The position numbers were made by a program, and so were the translations under genes. Source: Streptomyces sp. HB132 (GTDB lineage: Bacteria > Actinomycetota > Actinomycetes > Streptomycetales > Streptomycetaceae). From it: a stretch of 64,000 nt of DNA. Positions 43,926-52,384 of the stretch are shown piece by piece (position 1 is the stretch's first letter; the number at the start of each line of letters is the position of its first letter). Under the pieces are notes generated by a model, which was not told where the DNA came from, did no database searches, and was given only the letters and a program-made list of their open reading frames with translations. Where the stretch lies: positions 744,001-808,000 of the forward strand of contig NZ_JAFBGA010000001.1 of NCBI RefSeq assembly GCF_016909575.1. The letters are read 5' to 3'.

Positions 43926-44504
43926 ATGCAGAAAGTCATTGCTGTCGCACTCGCCGGCGCGGCGGCGGCGGTCATGCTGGCGACACCGGCGGCCGCGGCG
44001 GGCAACGACCCGATGTGCAATCCGGGGAGCACCAAGCTGACGTGGACCCAGAAGAGCAAGACCTGGGTCGTGACGCACCGCAAGGTGCTGGAGAACTACA
44101 CCGGTGGCACTGCCACGAAGACGTACGGTGCGCAGAAGGTGACCGAGGTCGGCGCTTCGGTGACCGCGACGGCCGGGGCGAAGGTCAGCGGGACGGTCGT
44201 CATGGCCAGTCTCGAGGGCTCCCTGGGCCTGGAGCTGATGGCCGAGGGGAAGCGGACGCGCGAGAAGTCCGAGTCCGTCAGCTTCCGGGTGGCGAAGGAC
44301 GGTACCTACGTCTTCTACGCCGGCACGAAGAAGGCCAAGGGCTACTACACGCAGCACCGCTGTGACCGCGGGACGAAGTGGATCAAGACGGGCCGTTACG
44401 GGAAGGCCCAGAGCTGGACGGTCTCCACCGAGGGTGGGGTGCGCTGCGCCACCAAGCCGCCCAAGACCTCCCTGGCGGCGGTCGCCAAGAAGAAGTACTG
44501 CTGA
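43926..44504 (+). CDS. Small secreted protein of unknown function
   Basis: 192-aa exported protein. The signal peptide is MQKVIAVALAGAAAAVMLAT followed by PAAAAG with cleavage after AAA. The mature part has Cys at GNDPMCNPGST, YYTQHRCDRGTKW, GVRCATKPPK and the very C-terminal KKKYC, so two disulfides are likely. It is basic and Lys/Thr-rich with a beta-rich pattern (GASVTATAGAKVSGTVVMAS, SVSFRVAKDGTYVFYAG). I do not recognise the family. The ATG follows an AAGGGGGG ribosome-binding site. The gene is monocistronic between the typA palindrome and its own downstream hairpins. Confidence 0.8.
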   Translation: MQKVIAVALAGAAAAVMLATPAAAAGNDPMCNPGSTKLTWTQKSKTWVVTHRKVLENYTGGTATKTYGAQKVTEVGASVTATAGAKVSGTVVMASLEGSLGLELMAEGKRTREKSESVSFRVAKDGTYVFYAGTKKAKGYYTQHRCDRGTKWIKTGRYGKAQSWTVSTEGGVRCATKPPKTSLAAVAKKKYC

Positions 44505-44553
44505 CCTCCTGGCCTGCGGCGTGGCAGCGCCCCCGGTGACCCGAGTTCCACAC

Positions 44554-44580
44554 GGGGCGCCGGGGGCGCTCCGGCGCCCC
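44554..44580 (+). terminator. Hairpin downstream of the small secreted protein gene
   Basis: Perfect 10-bp arms (44554-44563 and 44571-44580), overlapping an alternative 11-bp pairing of 44526-44536 with 44560-44570. Either fold would terminate the upstream transcript. Confidence 0.65.
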
Positions 44581-44940
44581 GGTGTCCCACCCACGCGCCG
44601 GTGGGTGCGCAACCCGTTTTCCCGCGTCAGACGTCCGGATATCGTGCATGGTTCACCGGAGCGTGTGTTAACGGTCCGTTTCGGGCGTGTCTGTCTAGGA
44701 TCACTTTGTCCGAATTTTGACCATCCGGGGTCTCCTGATGTTGTCAAACCGAGACCCTTTAAGTGTGGTTTACGGCCCGACTGTGCTCAATAGTTGGCTC
44801 AGTTGAGCTCGGGTCAACGGGTCACGCACTGCGAAGGTGTCGGCTCGCGAGCACACGGTGTGTCCCTCTTCCCGTCGTCAGGGGTGTCGACGGGCAGCAG
44901 GTGCCGCAACTGTTTTACGTGGACTCACGAGGAGGAACCC

Positions 44941-45045
44941 ATGTGCGCCGCCCTGGGTATTAACGCGGTCGAGCCGTCCGGTACGGCGCGACCGCACGGT
45001 TTCGTACATCTCGGCTCACCCGGTCCTGTGGTCGGCGACGCCTGA
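44941..45045 (+). CDS. Small ORF (34 aa) in the bldK-like leader
   Basis: ATG with an excellent ribosome-binding site (GAGGAGGA ending 5-6 nt upstream) and a clean stop. The peptide begins MCAALGINAVEPSG and continues TARPHGFVHLGSPGPVVGDA. It has no signal peptide or membrane helix. Third codon positions are mostly G/C, as in real genes, though the count is small. It lies 250 bp before the first transporter gene and could be a leader peptide, an independent small protein, or chance. I do not recognise it. Confidence 0.45.
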   Translation: MCAALGINAVEPSGTARPHGFVHLGSPGPVVGDA

Positions 45046-45295
45046 CGGCGTTCCGGCCCGTCTTACCCGCTCTACGCGCGTCCGGGAGTGAAACCCACTC
45101 CTGTTGGCGCTCCTTCGACTGTTGAGTCCTGAGGTAATTCCCCGCAGGCGGACAGTCGTGCTGCCGCACCCGGCCGACAGGGCGCGGTCGGCTCGGAGGA
45201 GCCGCCACACAGCAGGCATGACGCAGTGAGTGAACCGAACTCAGCCGCGCGGCCTGACCGGGCGCCGGTACCCGACATCTGTGAATGGACGCATC

Positions 45296-46333
45296 ATGAC
45301 CAGTCCAATCGAGGCCGAGGACGCCACGGCCTCTGTCGCCTTGGACGATGAGACCCCGGCGAACAGCAAGGCCGTCGAGACGGATGCTCCCGTAGGCCGC
45401 TCCCCGGGCCAGCTGATGTGGATGCGCTTCAAGCGCGACCGCACCGGCGTGATCACCGCGGTTGTCGTGCTCTTCTACTTCGTCATAGCGGCGCTCGCCC
45501 CGGTGATCTCCAGCCTGTACGGCAAAAACCCGTACACGCTCTACGCGCAGGAGCCGGACTACCCGTTCCTGCTCGACGACTTCGCCATGCCCACGGGCTC
45601 CTTCGGCGGTATCTCCGGGGACTTCTGGTTCGGTGTCGAGCCGAACCTGGGCCGGGATGTGTTCACCATGCTGCTCTACGGCATGCGGACGTCGCTGTTC
45701 ATGGCCCTGGTCCTGACGGCGCTCAGTGTCCTCACGGGCGTGATCATCGGCATGGTGGGCGGATACTTCGGCGGGAAGGTCGACTACTGGCTCGGCCGGA
45801 CCACCGACTTCTTCCTCTCCTTCCCGAGCCAGCTCTTCTTCATCGCCTTCATGCCCGTCGTGACCGCGCTGTTCGTCTCACCGACGGAAGAGACGCCCAC
45901 GTACATGCGGGCCGTCGCGATCATCCTGGTGATGTGGTTCCTGGGCTGGATGGGCATGGCCCGTCTGGTCCGCAGTTCCGTGCTCTCCCTGCGTGAGCGG
46001 GAGTTCGTGGAGGCGGCCAAGGTCTCGGGGGCCTCGCGGTGGCGGATCGTCCGTAAGGAGATCCTGCCCAACATCGTGACGCCCATCCTGGTCCAGGGCA
46101 CCTACATGCTGCCCAGCGCGATTCTGTCCATCGCGTTCCTCTCGTTCGTCGGTGTCGGTTTCGTCGAACCGACGCCGGACTGGGGTCGCATGTTCGCCAC
46201 CGGCGCCGAGATCTACGTCGAGGATCCGGCCTTCATGTTCTTCCCGGGCATTGCCATGGTGGTTTTCGTTCTTTGCTTCAACCTCCTTGGTGACTCCGTC
46301 CGGGACGCGTTCGACCCCAAGACCGGACGCTGA
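45296..46333 (+). CDS. bldKA: Oligopeptide ABC transporter permease (DppC type), BldKA-like
   Basis: 345-aa inner-membrane permease. A 50-residue acidic cytoplasmic tail precedes six membrane helices (first: ITAVVVLFYFVIAALAPVIS). The permease EAA loop reads VEAAKVSGASRWRIVRKEIL, the site that docks on the ATPases, and the end LLGDSVRDAFDPKTGR is the DppC-family terminus. It is the first gene of a five-gene operon (permease, lipoprotein, permease, ATPase, ATPase) next to typA. That order matches the bldK locus of S. coelicolor, which imports a peptide signal needed for aerial growth. The ATG at 45296 has only a weak ribosome-binding site; a GTG 15 bp upstream is in frame. Confidence 0.85.
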   Translation: MTSPIEAEDATASVALDDETPANSKAVETDAPVGRSPGQLMWMRFKRDRTGVITAVVVLFYFVIAALAPVISSLYGKNPYTLYAQEPDYPFLLDDFAMPTGSFGGISGDFWFGVEPNLGRDVFTMLLYGMRTSLFMALVLTALSVLTGVIIGMVGGYFGGKVDYWLGRTTDFFLSFPSQLFFIAFMPVVTALFVSPTEETPTYMRAVAIILVMWFLGWMGMARLVRSSVLSLREREFVEAAKVSGASRWRIVRKEILPNIVTPILVQGTYMLPSAILSIAFLSFVGVGFVEPTPDWGRMFATGAEIYVEDPAFMFFPGIAMVVFVLCFNLLGDSVRDAFDPKTGR

Positions 46334-46433
46334 CGTCCATGGGCGAGGGTGGCTGCCGCCCTCGCACCGGGCAACCGGACGGTCAGGCAGCACTTCTCTG
46401 GATAACAACCGACAGGTAGGTGCACAGAGCATC

Positions 46434-48230
46434 ATGAACCCCATTCGATCGCGTTCCGCACGCGTCATCGTCGTCGCGGCCGCTGCCGGCTCGCTGGCGC
46501 TCACCGGCTGCTCCAGCGACAGCGGCAAGAGCGCAAAGGACGAGTCCAAGTCGCAGGAGGACGCCGCGTCCCAGTCGAAGCCTGTCGTCTACGGCGAGGC
46601 CGCCGACTCGAACGGCCCGGCGGCCGAGGTCCCGGGTGCCAAGCCCGGTGGCACCATCAACATCTACACGCAGTCGGACCTGTCCCACATGGACCCGGGT
46701 CAGATCTACGTCAGCGACGCGGGCCAGTTCGCCAACCTGATCCACCGCAAGCTGACGAACTACCAGGAGGACGACGAGGGCAACCTGACGGTCGTCGGTG
46801 ACATCGCCACCGACGCCGGCAAGTCCTCCAACGGCGGCAAGACCTGGACGTACACGCTGAAGGACGGCATCAAGGACGAGGACGGCAACGCCATCACCTC
46901 GGCCGACGTCCGTCACACCTTCGAGCGTCAGTACTCGAAGGTCATCTTCGACGGCCCGTCCTTCGTCCAGACCTGGCTCTCGGGCTCGGACTACCGCAAG
47001 GCGCTGCCGGACGGCCCCTACAAGGGCAAGCACCTGCCCGACAGCGTGCTGTCGACGCCGGACGAGAAGACGATCGTCTTCAACTTCGACAAGGCGCGTC
47101 CGGACCTGCCTCAGGCGCTCTCGATGGCCGGTTACGCCATCGTGCCCGAGAAGGCGGACACGAAGGAGAAGTACGACAAGGCTCCGAAGTCGCTCGGCCC
47201 GTACAAGATCGCCGAGTACAAGTCCGGCAAGTCCCTGAAGCTGGTCAAGAACACCAACTGGGACCCGAAGACGGACGCCGTCCGCCACCAGTACGTGGAC
47301 GGCTACGACTTCACCACCACGATCGACCAGCCCAGCCAGACCAAGCGTCTGATCGCCGACCAGGGCGAAGCGAAGAACGCCATGCAGTTCACGGACTCCG
47401 TGGACCCGGCCCAGGCGTCGTCCGTGATCGGTAACGCGGCGGTCAACAAGCGCACGATCAAGGGCTACCAGCCCTACGTGTGGCAGATGAGCTTCAACCT
47501 GGACCGCATCAAGGACAAGAAGGTCCGCGACGCGATCACCTACGCGATCCCGAGCCAGTCCATGATCCAGGCCGACGGCGGCAAGTACGGCGGCGAGCTC
47601 GCCGGCGGTCTGTTCGCGCCGACCCTGCCGGGCTACGACCCGACGTACGACCCGTTCGGCAAGCTCAAGAAGCCCAACGGTGACCCGGCGAAGGCCAAGG
47701 CGCTGCTGAAGGAGGCGGGTGTCGCGGAGGGAACGAAGCTCACCTACGCCTACTCCAACACCCCGCGTGGCCAGAAGCAGATGGTCATCATCAAGGACGC
47801 GCTGGCCAAGATCGGCTTCGACATCCAGGCCAAGGAGATCGACCGCGCGACCTTCTACGAGCAGATCGGTAAGGTCGACAACGAGTTCGACCTGTACATG
47901 ACCGGTTGGGGTCAGGACTGGGCCTCCCAGTCCACCGTCGTCACCCCGGTCTACGACGGCACCCTGGTCGCCGACGGTCAGCCGAACTACTCCCACATCA
48001 ACGACGCCAAGGTCAACAGCCTCATCCAGGAGGCGCTGGTCCTCGAGCCCGAGGCCGCGGCCAAGAAGTGGGAAGAGGCGCACAAGCGCATCGTCGAGGA
48101 GATCAACCCGGCCGCCCCGGTCTACTACTCGAAGCAGCTCCAGCTCTTCGGCTCCAACATCGGCGGCGCCCGGTACAGCACCAACTCGAGCTACATCGAC
48201 ATCAACCGTCTGTACCTGAAGAAGCCGTAA
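46434..48230 (+). CDS. bldKB: Oligopeptide-binding lipoprotein, BldKB-like
   Basis: 598-aa family 5 solute-binding lipoprotein. The signal peptide ends LALTGC (Cys26). The mature start is a Ser/Lys/Glu-rich linker, then the peptide-binding fold: GGTINIYTQSDLSHMDPGQI, NLIHRKLTNYQEDDEGN, ADVRHTFERQYSKVIFDGPS, KKVRDAITYAIPSQSMIQAD and, near the C-terminus, DLYMTGWGQDWASQSTVVTP. It captures oligopeptides outside the membrane and delivers them to the two permeases. A strong hairpin follows the stop before the next permease gene, which may raise the level of this transcript relative to downstream genes. Assignment to BldKB rests on operon order and family. Confidence 0.86.
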   Translation: MNPIRSRSARVIVVAAAAGSLALTGCSSDSGKSAKDESKSQEDAASQSKPVVYGEAADSNGPAAEVPGAKPGGTINIYTQSDLSHMDPGQIYVSDAGQFANLIHRKLTNYQEDDEGNLTVVGDIATDAGKSSNGGKTWTYTLKDGIKDEDGNAITSADVRHTFERQYSKVIFDGPSFVQTWLSGSDYRKALPDGPYKGKHLPDSVLSTPDEKTIVFNFDKARPDLPQALSMAGYAIVPEKADTKEKYDKAPKSLGPYKIAEYKSGKSLKLVKNTNWDPKTDAVRHQYVDGYDFTTTIDQPSQTKRLIADQGEAKNAMQFTDSVDPAQASSVIGNAAVNKRTIKGYQPYVWQMSFNLDRIKDKKVRDAITYAIPSQSMIQADGGKYGGELAGGLFAPTLPGYDPTYDPFGKLKKPNGDPAKAKALLKEAGVAEGTKLTYAYSNTPRGQKQMVIIKDALAKIGFDIQAKEIDRATFYEQIGKVDNEFDLYMTGWGQDWASQSTVVTPVYDGTLVADGQPNYSHINDAKVNSLIQEALVLEPEAAAKKWEEAHKRIVEEINPAAPVYYSKQLQLFGSNIGGARYSTNSSYIDINRLYLKKP

Positions 48231-48248
48231 CACCTCAGATCGGCTACT

Positions 48249-48286
48249 CCGTGGGGGTGCGCGCCAGGCGGAGCGCACCCCCACGG
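48249..48286 (+). terminator. Intra-operon hairpin after the binding-protein gene
   Basis: Perfect 14-bp arms (48249-48262 and 48273-48286) with a 10-nt loop, 18 bp after the lipoprotein stop and 46 bp before the next permease start. Such hairpins often act as partial terminators or 3' mRNA stabilisers for binding-protein genes. Confidence 0.75.
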
Positions 48287-48332
48287 ACCCCTCCGTACAA
48301 CCCGCCGCTTCCGAAGAGAGCAGCCTCCCGCG

Positions 48333-49310
48333 ATGCTTCAGTTCCTCATCCGCAGGTTGACCGGCGCAGTCGTCATCATGTTCCTGATCGGCGCCTTCAC
48401 GTTCTTCCTGTTCTACACAATCCCCCAGGACTTCGCCCAGCTCTCCTGCGGCAAGAACTGCACGCCGCAGAACATTGCGGTCATCCGGGAGAACCTCGGC
48501 CTGGACAACCCCATAACGACGCAGTTCTGGGAGTTCATGCGCGGCATCGTCGTCGGACGTGACTTCGCCGTCGGGCACTGCGCGGCTCCGTGCCTGGGAC
48601 AGTCCTTCAGCACGGGCGACTTCGTGTGGGACTCGATCATGGACCGGTTCCCGCTGACGCTGTCGCTGACCGTCGGCTCCCTGGTGATCTTCCTGGTGCT
48701 CGGCCTCGGCTCGGGTCTGCTCGCGGCCTGGAAGCGCGGTACCGCCCTGGACAAGGCTGTCAGTGGCGCCTCGATGGTGCTCAGCTCGTTCCAGATCTAC
48801 TTCCTCGGTCCGATCGTCCTCGGCCTCCTCGTCTTCAGCACGGGTTGGATGGAGAGCCCCAAGTACGTCCCGTTCCTGGACAGCCCGGTCGAGTGGGCCC
48901 TCGCCCTGCTCATCCCGTGGGCTGTCATGGCAACGATCTTCACCGCCCAGTACACCCGTATGTCGCGCTCCACGATGATCGAGCAGCTCCAGGAAGAACA
49001 CGTCCGCACCGCGCGCGCCAAGGGCATGCCGCAGCGGTACGTCTTCTTCCGCTACGCCTGGCGAGGATCACTCGCCCCGATCGTCACCATCCTCGGTATG
49101 GACCTCAGCGGGCTCCTCGCCGGTGGTGTGGTCACCGAGTTCACCTTCGACCTGGCGGGTATCGGGCGTCTCGCGGTGGAGTCCTCGCTGACCAAGGACC
49201 TTCCGGTGACCATGGGGGTGATGCTGTTCGGAGCCTTCTTCATCCTGGTACTGAACATCATCGTCGACCTCGCATACGCCTACATCGACCCGCGCGTGCG
49301 CCTCGCCTAG
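48333..49310 (+). CDS. bldKC: Oligopeptide ABC transporter permease (DppB type), BldKC-like
   Basis: 325-aa permease beginning MLQFLIRRLTGAVVIMFLIG, the standard DppB/OppB opening, with the periplasmic insertion (LGLDNPITTQFWEFM, then a Cys-containing loop GHCAAPCLGQ) and six helices. The EAA loop is HVRTARAKGMPQRYVFFRYA and the end is AYAYIDPRVRLA. It pairs with the DppC-type permease to form the channel. Four Cys in the first extracytoplasmic loop (LSCGKNCTP, HCAAPC) suggest disulfides, which is unusual for the family. Ten bases separate it from the first ATPase gene. Confidence 0.88.
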   Translation: MLQFLIRRLTGAVVIMFLIGAFTFFLFYTIPQDFAQLSCGKNCTPQNIAVIRENLGLDNPITTQFWEFMRGIVVGRDFAVGHCAAPCLGQSFSTGDFVWDSIMDRFPLTLSLTVGSLVIFLVLGLGSGLLAAWKRGTALDKAVSGASMVLSSFQIYFLGPIVLGLLVFSTGWMESPKYVPFLDSPVEWALALLIPWAVMATIFTAQYTRMSRSTMIEQLQEEHVRTARAKGMPQRYVFFRYAWRGSLAPIVTILGMDLSGLLAGGVVTEFTFDLAGIGRLAVESSLTKDLPVTMGVMLFGAFFILVLNIIVDLAYAYIDPRVRLA

Positions 49311-49320
49311 GAGAACGACC

Positions 49321-50382
49321 GTGACCACACTGACCAAGACCGAAGACACACCGGCCCCGACCGGGCCGGACGCCTTCCTCTCGGTACGCGACCTGCGGGT
49401 GCGGTTCTCCACCGAGGACGGCGTCGTCAAGGCGGTCGACGGGCTCTCGTTCGACGTCGAGCGGGGCAAGACGCTCGGTATCGTGGGTGAGTCGGGTTCC
49501 GGCAAGTCCGTGACCAACCTGGCCGTCCTGGGGCTGCACAATCCGCAGAGTTCGGACGTCACGGGAGAGATCCTGCTGGACGGCAAGAACCTGATCGCAG
49601 CCTCGGAGAAGGAGATGGAGCGGATCCGCGGCAACCGGGCCGCGATGATCTTCCAGGACCCGCTCACGGCGCTCTCCCCGTACTACACCGTGGGAAGACA
49701 GCTCGCCGAGCCGTACCGCAAGCACACGGGTGCCTCGCGCAAGGAGGCCAAGGCCAGGGCCATCGAGATGCTGACCAAGGTCGGCATCCCGCAGCCCGCC
49801 CTGCGCTTCGACGACTACCCGCACCAGTTCTCCGGTGGTATGCGCCAGCGCGCCATGATCGCCATGTCGCTGATGTGCAACCCCGACCTGCTGATCGCGG
49901 ACGAGCCGACCACCGCGCTCGACGTGACCGTGCAGGCGCAGATCCTCGACCTGCTCAAGGACCTGCAGCAGGAGTTCGGCTCCGCGATCATCTTCATCAC
50001 CCACGACCTCGGGGTCATCGCCAACATGGCGGACGACCTGCTGGTGATGTATGCGGGCAGGGCCGTCGAGCGCGGCACCGTCCGCGAGGTCCTCCAGCAG
50101 CCCAAGCACCCCTACACCTGGGGTCTGCTGAGCTCGATGCCGCGTCTGGGCGGTGACATCAACGAGGCGCTCATGCCGATCCCCGGCTCGCCTCCGAGCC
50201 TTCTCAACCCGCCTTCGGGCTGCCCGTTCCATCCGCGTTGCGCCTTCACCGAGAAGGTCGACGGGGAGCGGTGCAGCGGCGAGCGGCCGTTGCTGGCCGA
50301 GGGCCGGGCGGCAGCCTGCCACTTGACGCCGGAGCAGAAGCGCACGATCTTCATCGACGACATCAAGCCCCGGCTGGGCTAG
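49321..50382 (+). CDS. bldKD: Oligopeptide ABC transporter ATPase (DppD type), BldKD-like
   Basis: 353-aa ATPase. Walker [11 protein letters not shown]-loop [15 protein letters not shown], signature [13 protein letters not shown], Walker [15 protein letters not shown] and the switch His in FITHDLGVI. The C-terminal oligopeptide-transporter extension contains the Cys-rich motif [20 protein letters not shown] with further Cys (RCSGE, AACHL), which in this subfamily can bind a 4Fe-4S cluster. It works as a heterodimer with the next gene product. The GTG start has GGAG about 8 nt upstream. Confidence 0.92.
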   Translation: MTTLTKTEDTPAPTGPDAFLSVRDLRVRFSTEDGVVKAVDGLSFDVERGKTLGIVGESGSGKSVTNLAVLGLHNPQSSDVTGEILLDGKNLIAASEKEMERIRGNRAAMIFQDPLTALSPYYTVGRQLAEPYRKHTGASRKEAKARAIEMLTKVGIPQPALRFDDYPHQFSGGMRQRAMIAMSLMCNPDLLIADEPTTALDVTVQAQILDLLKDLQQEFGSAIIFITHDLGVIANMADDLLVMYAGRAVERGTVREVLQQPKHPYTWGLLSSMPRLGGDINEALMPIPGSPPSLLNPPSGCPFHPRCAFTEKVDGERCSGERPLLAEGRAAACHLTPEQKRTIFIDDIKPRLG

Positions 50383-50397
50383 GAGAGACGCAGAGAC

Positions 50398-51516
50398 ATG
50401 AGTGAAAACGTCACTCTGCCTGAACAGCAGGGTTCCACGGACGGGGTTCGTGAACGCCGCGAACTGCTCTCGGTCGAGGGCATGGCCATGCATTTCCCGA
50501 TCTACGGAGGCTTCCCCTTCAAGCGTCAGGTCGGCGCGGTCAAGGCCGTCGACGGCATCGACCTCTCGGTGTACGAGGGCGAGAGCCTCGGCCTCGTCGG
50601 CGAGTCCGGCTGCGGCAAGTCGACCACCGGAAGGATGATGACCCGCCTGCTGGAGCCGACGGGCGGGAAGATCACCTACCGGGGCCAGGACATCACGCAC
50701 GCCGGCCGTCGGCAGCTGGCCCCGATCCGGTCCGAGATCCAGATGATCTTCCAGGACCCGTACTCCTCGCTGAACCCGCGGCAGACCGTCGGCACCATCA
50801 TCAAGAGCCCGATGGAGGTCAACGGAGTCAACCCGTCCGGTGGCCGGGAGAACCGGGTGCGGGAGCTGCTGGAGCTCGTCGGGCTGAACCCCGAGCACTA
50901 CAACCGCTTCCCGCACGAGTTCTCCGGCGGACAGCGCCAGCGCATCGGGGTGGCGCGCGCCCTCGCGCTCCAGCCGAAGCTGATCGTGGCGGACGAGCCG
51001 GTCTCGGCCCTGGACGTCTCCATCCAGGCACAGGTGGTGAACCTTCTGCAGAAGGTTCAGCGGGAGATGGGCATCGCCTTCGTCTTCATCGCCCACGACC
51101 TGGCCATCGTCCGGCACTTCTCAGAGCGCGTGGCCGTGATGTACCTGGGCAAGGTGGTGGAGGTCGCCGACCGCGACTCCCTGTACAACCGGCCCCGGCA
51201 CCCCTACACCCACGCCCTGCTGTCCGCCGTTCCCGAGGCGGACGTGGACAGCGCGAACAAGGAGCGGATCCGGCTCGAGGGCGACGTGCCCTCGCCCGTC
51301 AATCCGCCGTCCGGCTGCCGCTTCCGCACCCGTTGCTGGAAGGCCCAGGACAAGTGCGCGACGGAGGAGCCGCCGCTGGTCCAGATCTCCGGCAACCGCG
51401 AAGGTCACCTGACGGCCTGCCACTTCCCGGAGGACCCGACGACCGAGAAGACCGGCGCGGACATCGTTCTCGACCCCGCGCTCGCGGAGCTCGAGAAGGA
51501 CGCGGACACCGAGTAG
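50398..51516 (+). CDS. bldKE: Oligopeptide ABC transporter ATPase (DppF type), BldKE-like
   Basis: 372-aa ATPase, the second of the heterodimer. Characteristic DppF opening [21 protein letters not shown], Walker [27 protein letters not shown], signature [16 protein letters not shown], Walker [17 protein letters not shown] and AHDLAIV. The C-terminal Cys motif is [19 protein letters not shown]. The first and last 30 residues are acidic tails. It follows the DppD gene by 15 bp and ends the operon; a strong hairpin follows. Confidence 0.92.
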   Translation: MSENVTLPEQQGSTDGVRERRELLSVEGMAMHFPIYGGFPFKRQVGAVKAVDGIDLSVYEGESLGLVGESGCGKSTTGRMMTRLLEPTGGKITYRGQDITHAGRRQLAPIRSEIQMIFQDPYSSLNPRQTVGTIIKSPMEVNGVNPSGGRENRVRELLELVGLNPEHYNRFPHEFSGGQRQRIGVARALALQPKLIVADEPVSALDVSIQAQVVNLLQKVQREMGIAFVFIAHDLAIVRHFSERVAVMYLGKVVEVADRDSLYNRPRHPYTHALLSAVPEADVDSANKERIRLEGDVPSPVNPPSGCRFRTRCWKAQDKCATEEPPLVQISGNREGHLTACHFPEDPTTEKTGADIVLDPALAELEKDADTE

Positions 51517-51535
51517 CCGCAGGCTCCGGTCGCAG

Positions 51536-51578
51536 GTCCGGGGGGTCGGGACGCTTCAGGCGTCCCGGCCCCCCGGAC
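51536..51578. terminator. Hairpin between the bldK-like operon and the CPT-like gene
   Basis: 19-bp arms (51536-51554 and 51560-51578, one G-T pair) with a 5-nt loop, lying between convergent stops. Bidirectional terminator. Confidence 0.78.
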
Positions 51579-51617
51579 GCGTTTGCGGGTAAGGCGGTCC
51601 TGCCCGGAACGGCCCGG

Positions 51618-52208
51618 TCACCCCTGCGGCAGTGTGTCCGGGTTCGCCCTCATCCGCTCGAACGCGGTCGGGCGCGGCCGCCCGGGAAGGAACTCCGCGA
51701 TCAGCCGGGCGCACTCCACGGCACCCGCCCGCTCGGTGTCGCACTCGACGTCGTAGACGCCGTGGGCGTGGACGCGGTCGAACTGCCGGGCGGCCAGTCC
51801 TGCCGGGCGATCGCCCCGGGCCCGCTCGCGCCGTTCCAGCTCGGGCAGGGAGCAGCGGACCCCGACGAGGACGACGTCCCGGGGGGTGAAGAGACCGAGG
51901 CAGTCATGGAGGCGCCACGGCTCGCTGAAGACGTGATCGACCACGATGTTGTTCCCCGCCGCGGCCATGCCGGCGACTGCCCGGTGGAATCCCCTCCAGG
52001 TGCGTCCGAGCATGGCGGCGAGCTCGTCGTGGGGGAGCTCGGGGCCTCGGCGCATGGCGTGGAAGGCGTCCACCGGCATGTGGAAGTACGTCTCGCCCAG
52101 GACGCCGAGAAGCTCCCTGGCGATGCTCGACTTGCCGGAGCTCGACGTCCCGTTCAAGAAGATGATCAACCCGCCGGCCGGTGTCCCGTGCTCCGGACGT
52201 GCCGTCAT
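51618..52208 (-). CDS. Chloramphenicol phosphotransferase-like P-loop kinase
   Basis: 196-aa P-loop protein. Walker A reads FLNGTSSSGKSSIARELL, followed by the lid-like HMPVDAFHAMRRGPELPHDE, NNIVVDHVFSEPWRLHDCLG, and VLVGVRCSLPELERRERARGDR. These match the chloramphenicol 3-O-phosphotransferase (CPT) family, whose founding member protects a chloramphenicol producer by phosphorylating the drug; most homologues phosphorylate unknown small molecules. It is a lone gene between two peptide-transporter operons and transcribed against the first. The ATG at 52208 is preferred over an upstream in-frame ATG because the conserved fold starts right after it. Confidence 0.82.
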   Translation of the reverse strand: MTARPEHGTPAGGLIIFLNGTSSSGKSSIARELLGVLGETYFHMPVDAFHAMRRGPELPHDELAAMLGRTWRGFHRAVAGMAAAGNNIVVDHVFSEPWRLHDCLGLFTPRDVVLVGVRCSLPELERRERARGDRPAGLAARQFDRVHAHGVYDVECDTERAGAVECARLIAEFLPGRPRPTAFERMRANPDTLPQG

Positions 52209-52384
52209 GTGTGCCCCCGCTGCTCGCCGATGCCGGACCGCCACAGTCTCGCAGCAGACGAGCAGCCCTCGCCGGGGCCCCACGGCCCCGGGTGCCACGG
52301 ACGGCCGTAGTGAACATGCGACGGGATGGCTGATGGGGTGATATGGGGCATTGAGCAACTCAAGGGACATCTAGGAGGCACTCC

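Larger units (their letters stand above)
44505..45295. other. Long upstream region of the bldK-like operon
   Basis: About 790 bp without a conventional gene. From left to right it holds nested hairpins at 44526-44580, an AT-richer stretch with a possible promoter (TTGTCA 44741-44746, 17 bp, TGTGGT 44764-44769), a spaced inverted repeat GCTCAA/TTGAGC (44785-44790 and 44803-44808), a small ORF with a strong ribosome-binding site at 44941-45045, and a short hairpin GGAGTG-AAACC-CACTCC (45085-45101). This resembles a regulated leader; no riboswitch family was recognised. Confidence 0.5.

Noticed and set aside
46383..49001. 872-codon minus-strand frame opposite the bldK-like lipoprotein and permease genes
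   Set aside because: It mirrors two well-supported genes and has shadow composition (Asp/Val/Arg/Leu runs).
51618..52208. Call of the P-loop kinase as a chloramphenicol resistance gene
   Set aside because: Family membership is likely, but most CPT-like proteins have unknown substrates and nothing nearby points to chloramphenicol, so no resistance function is claimed.
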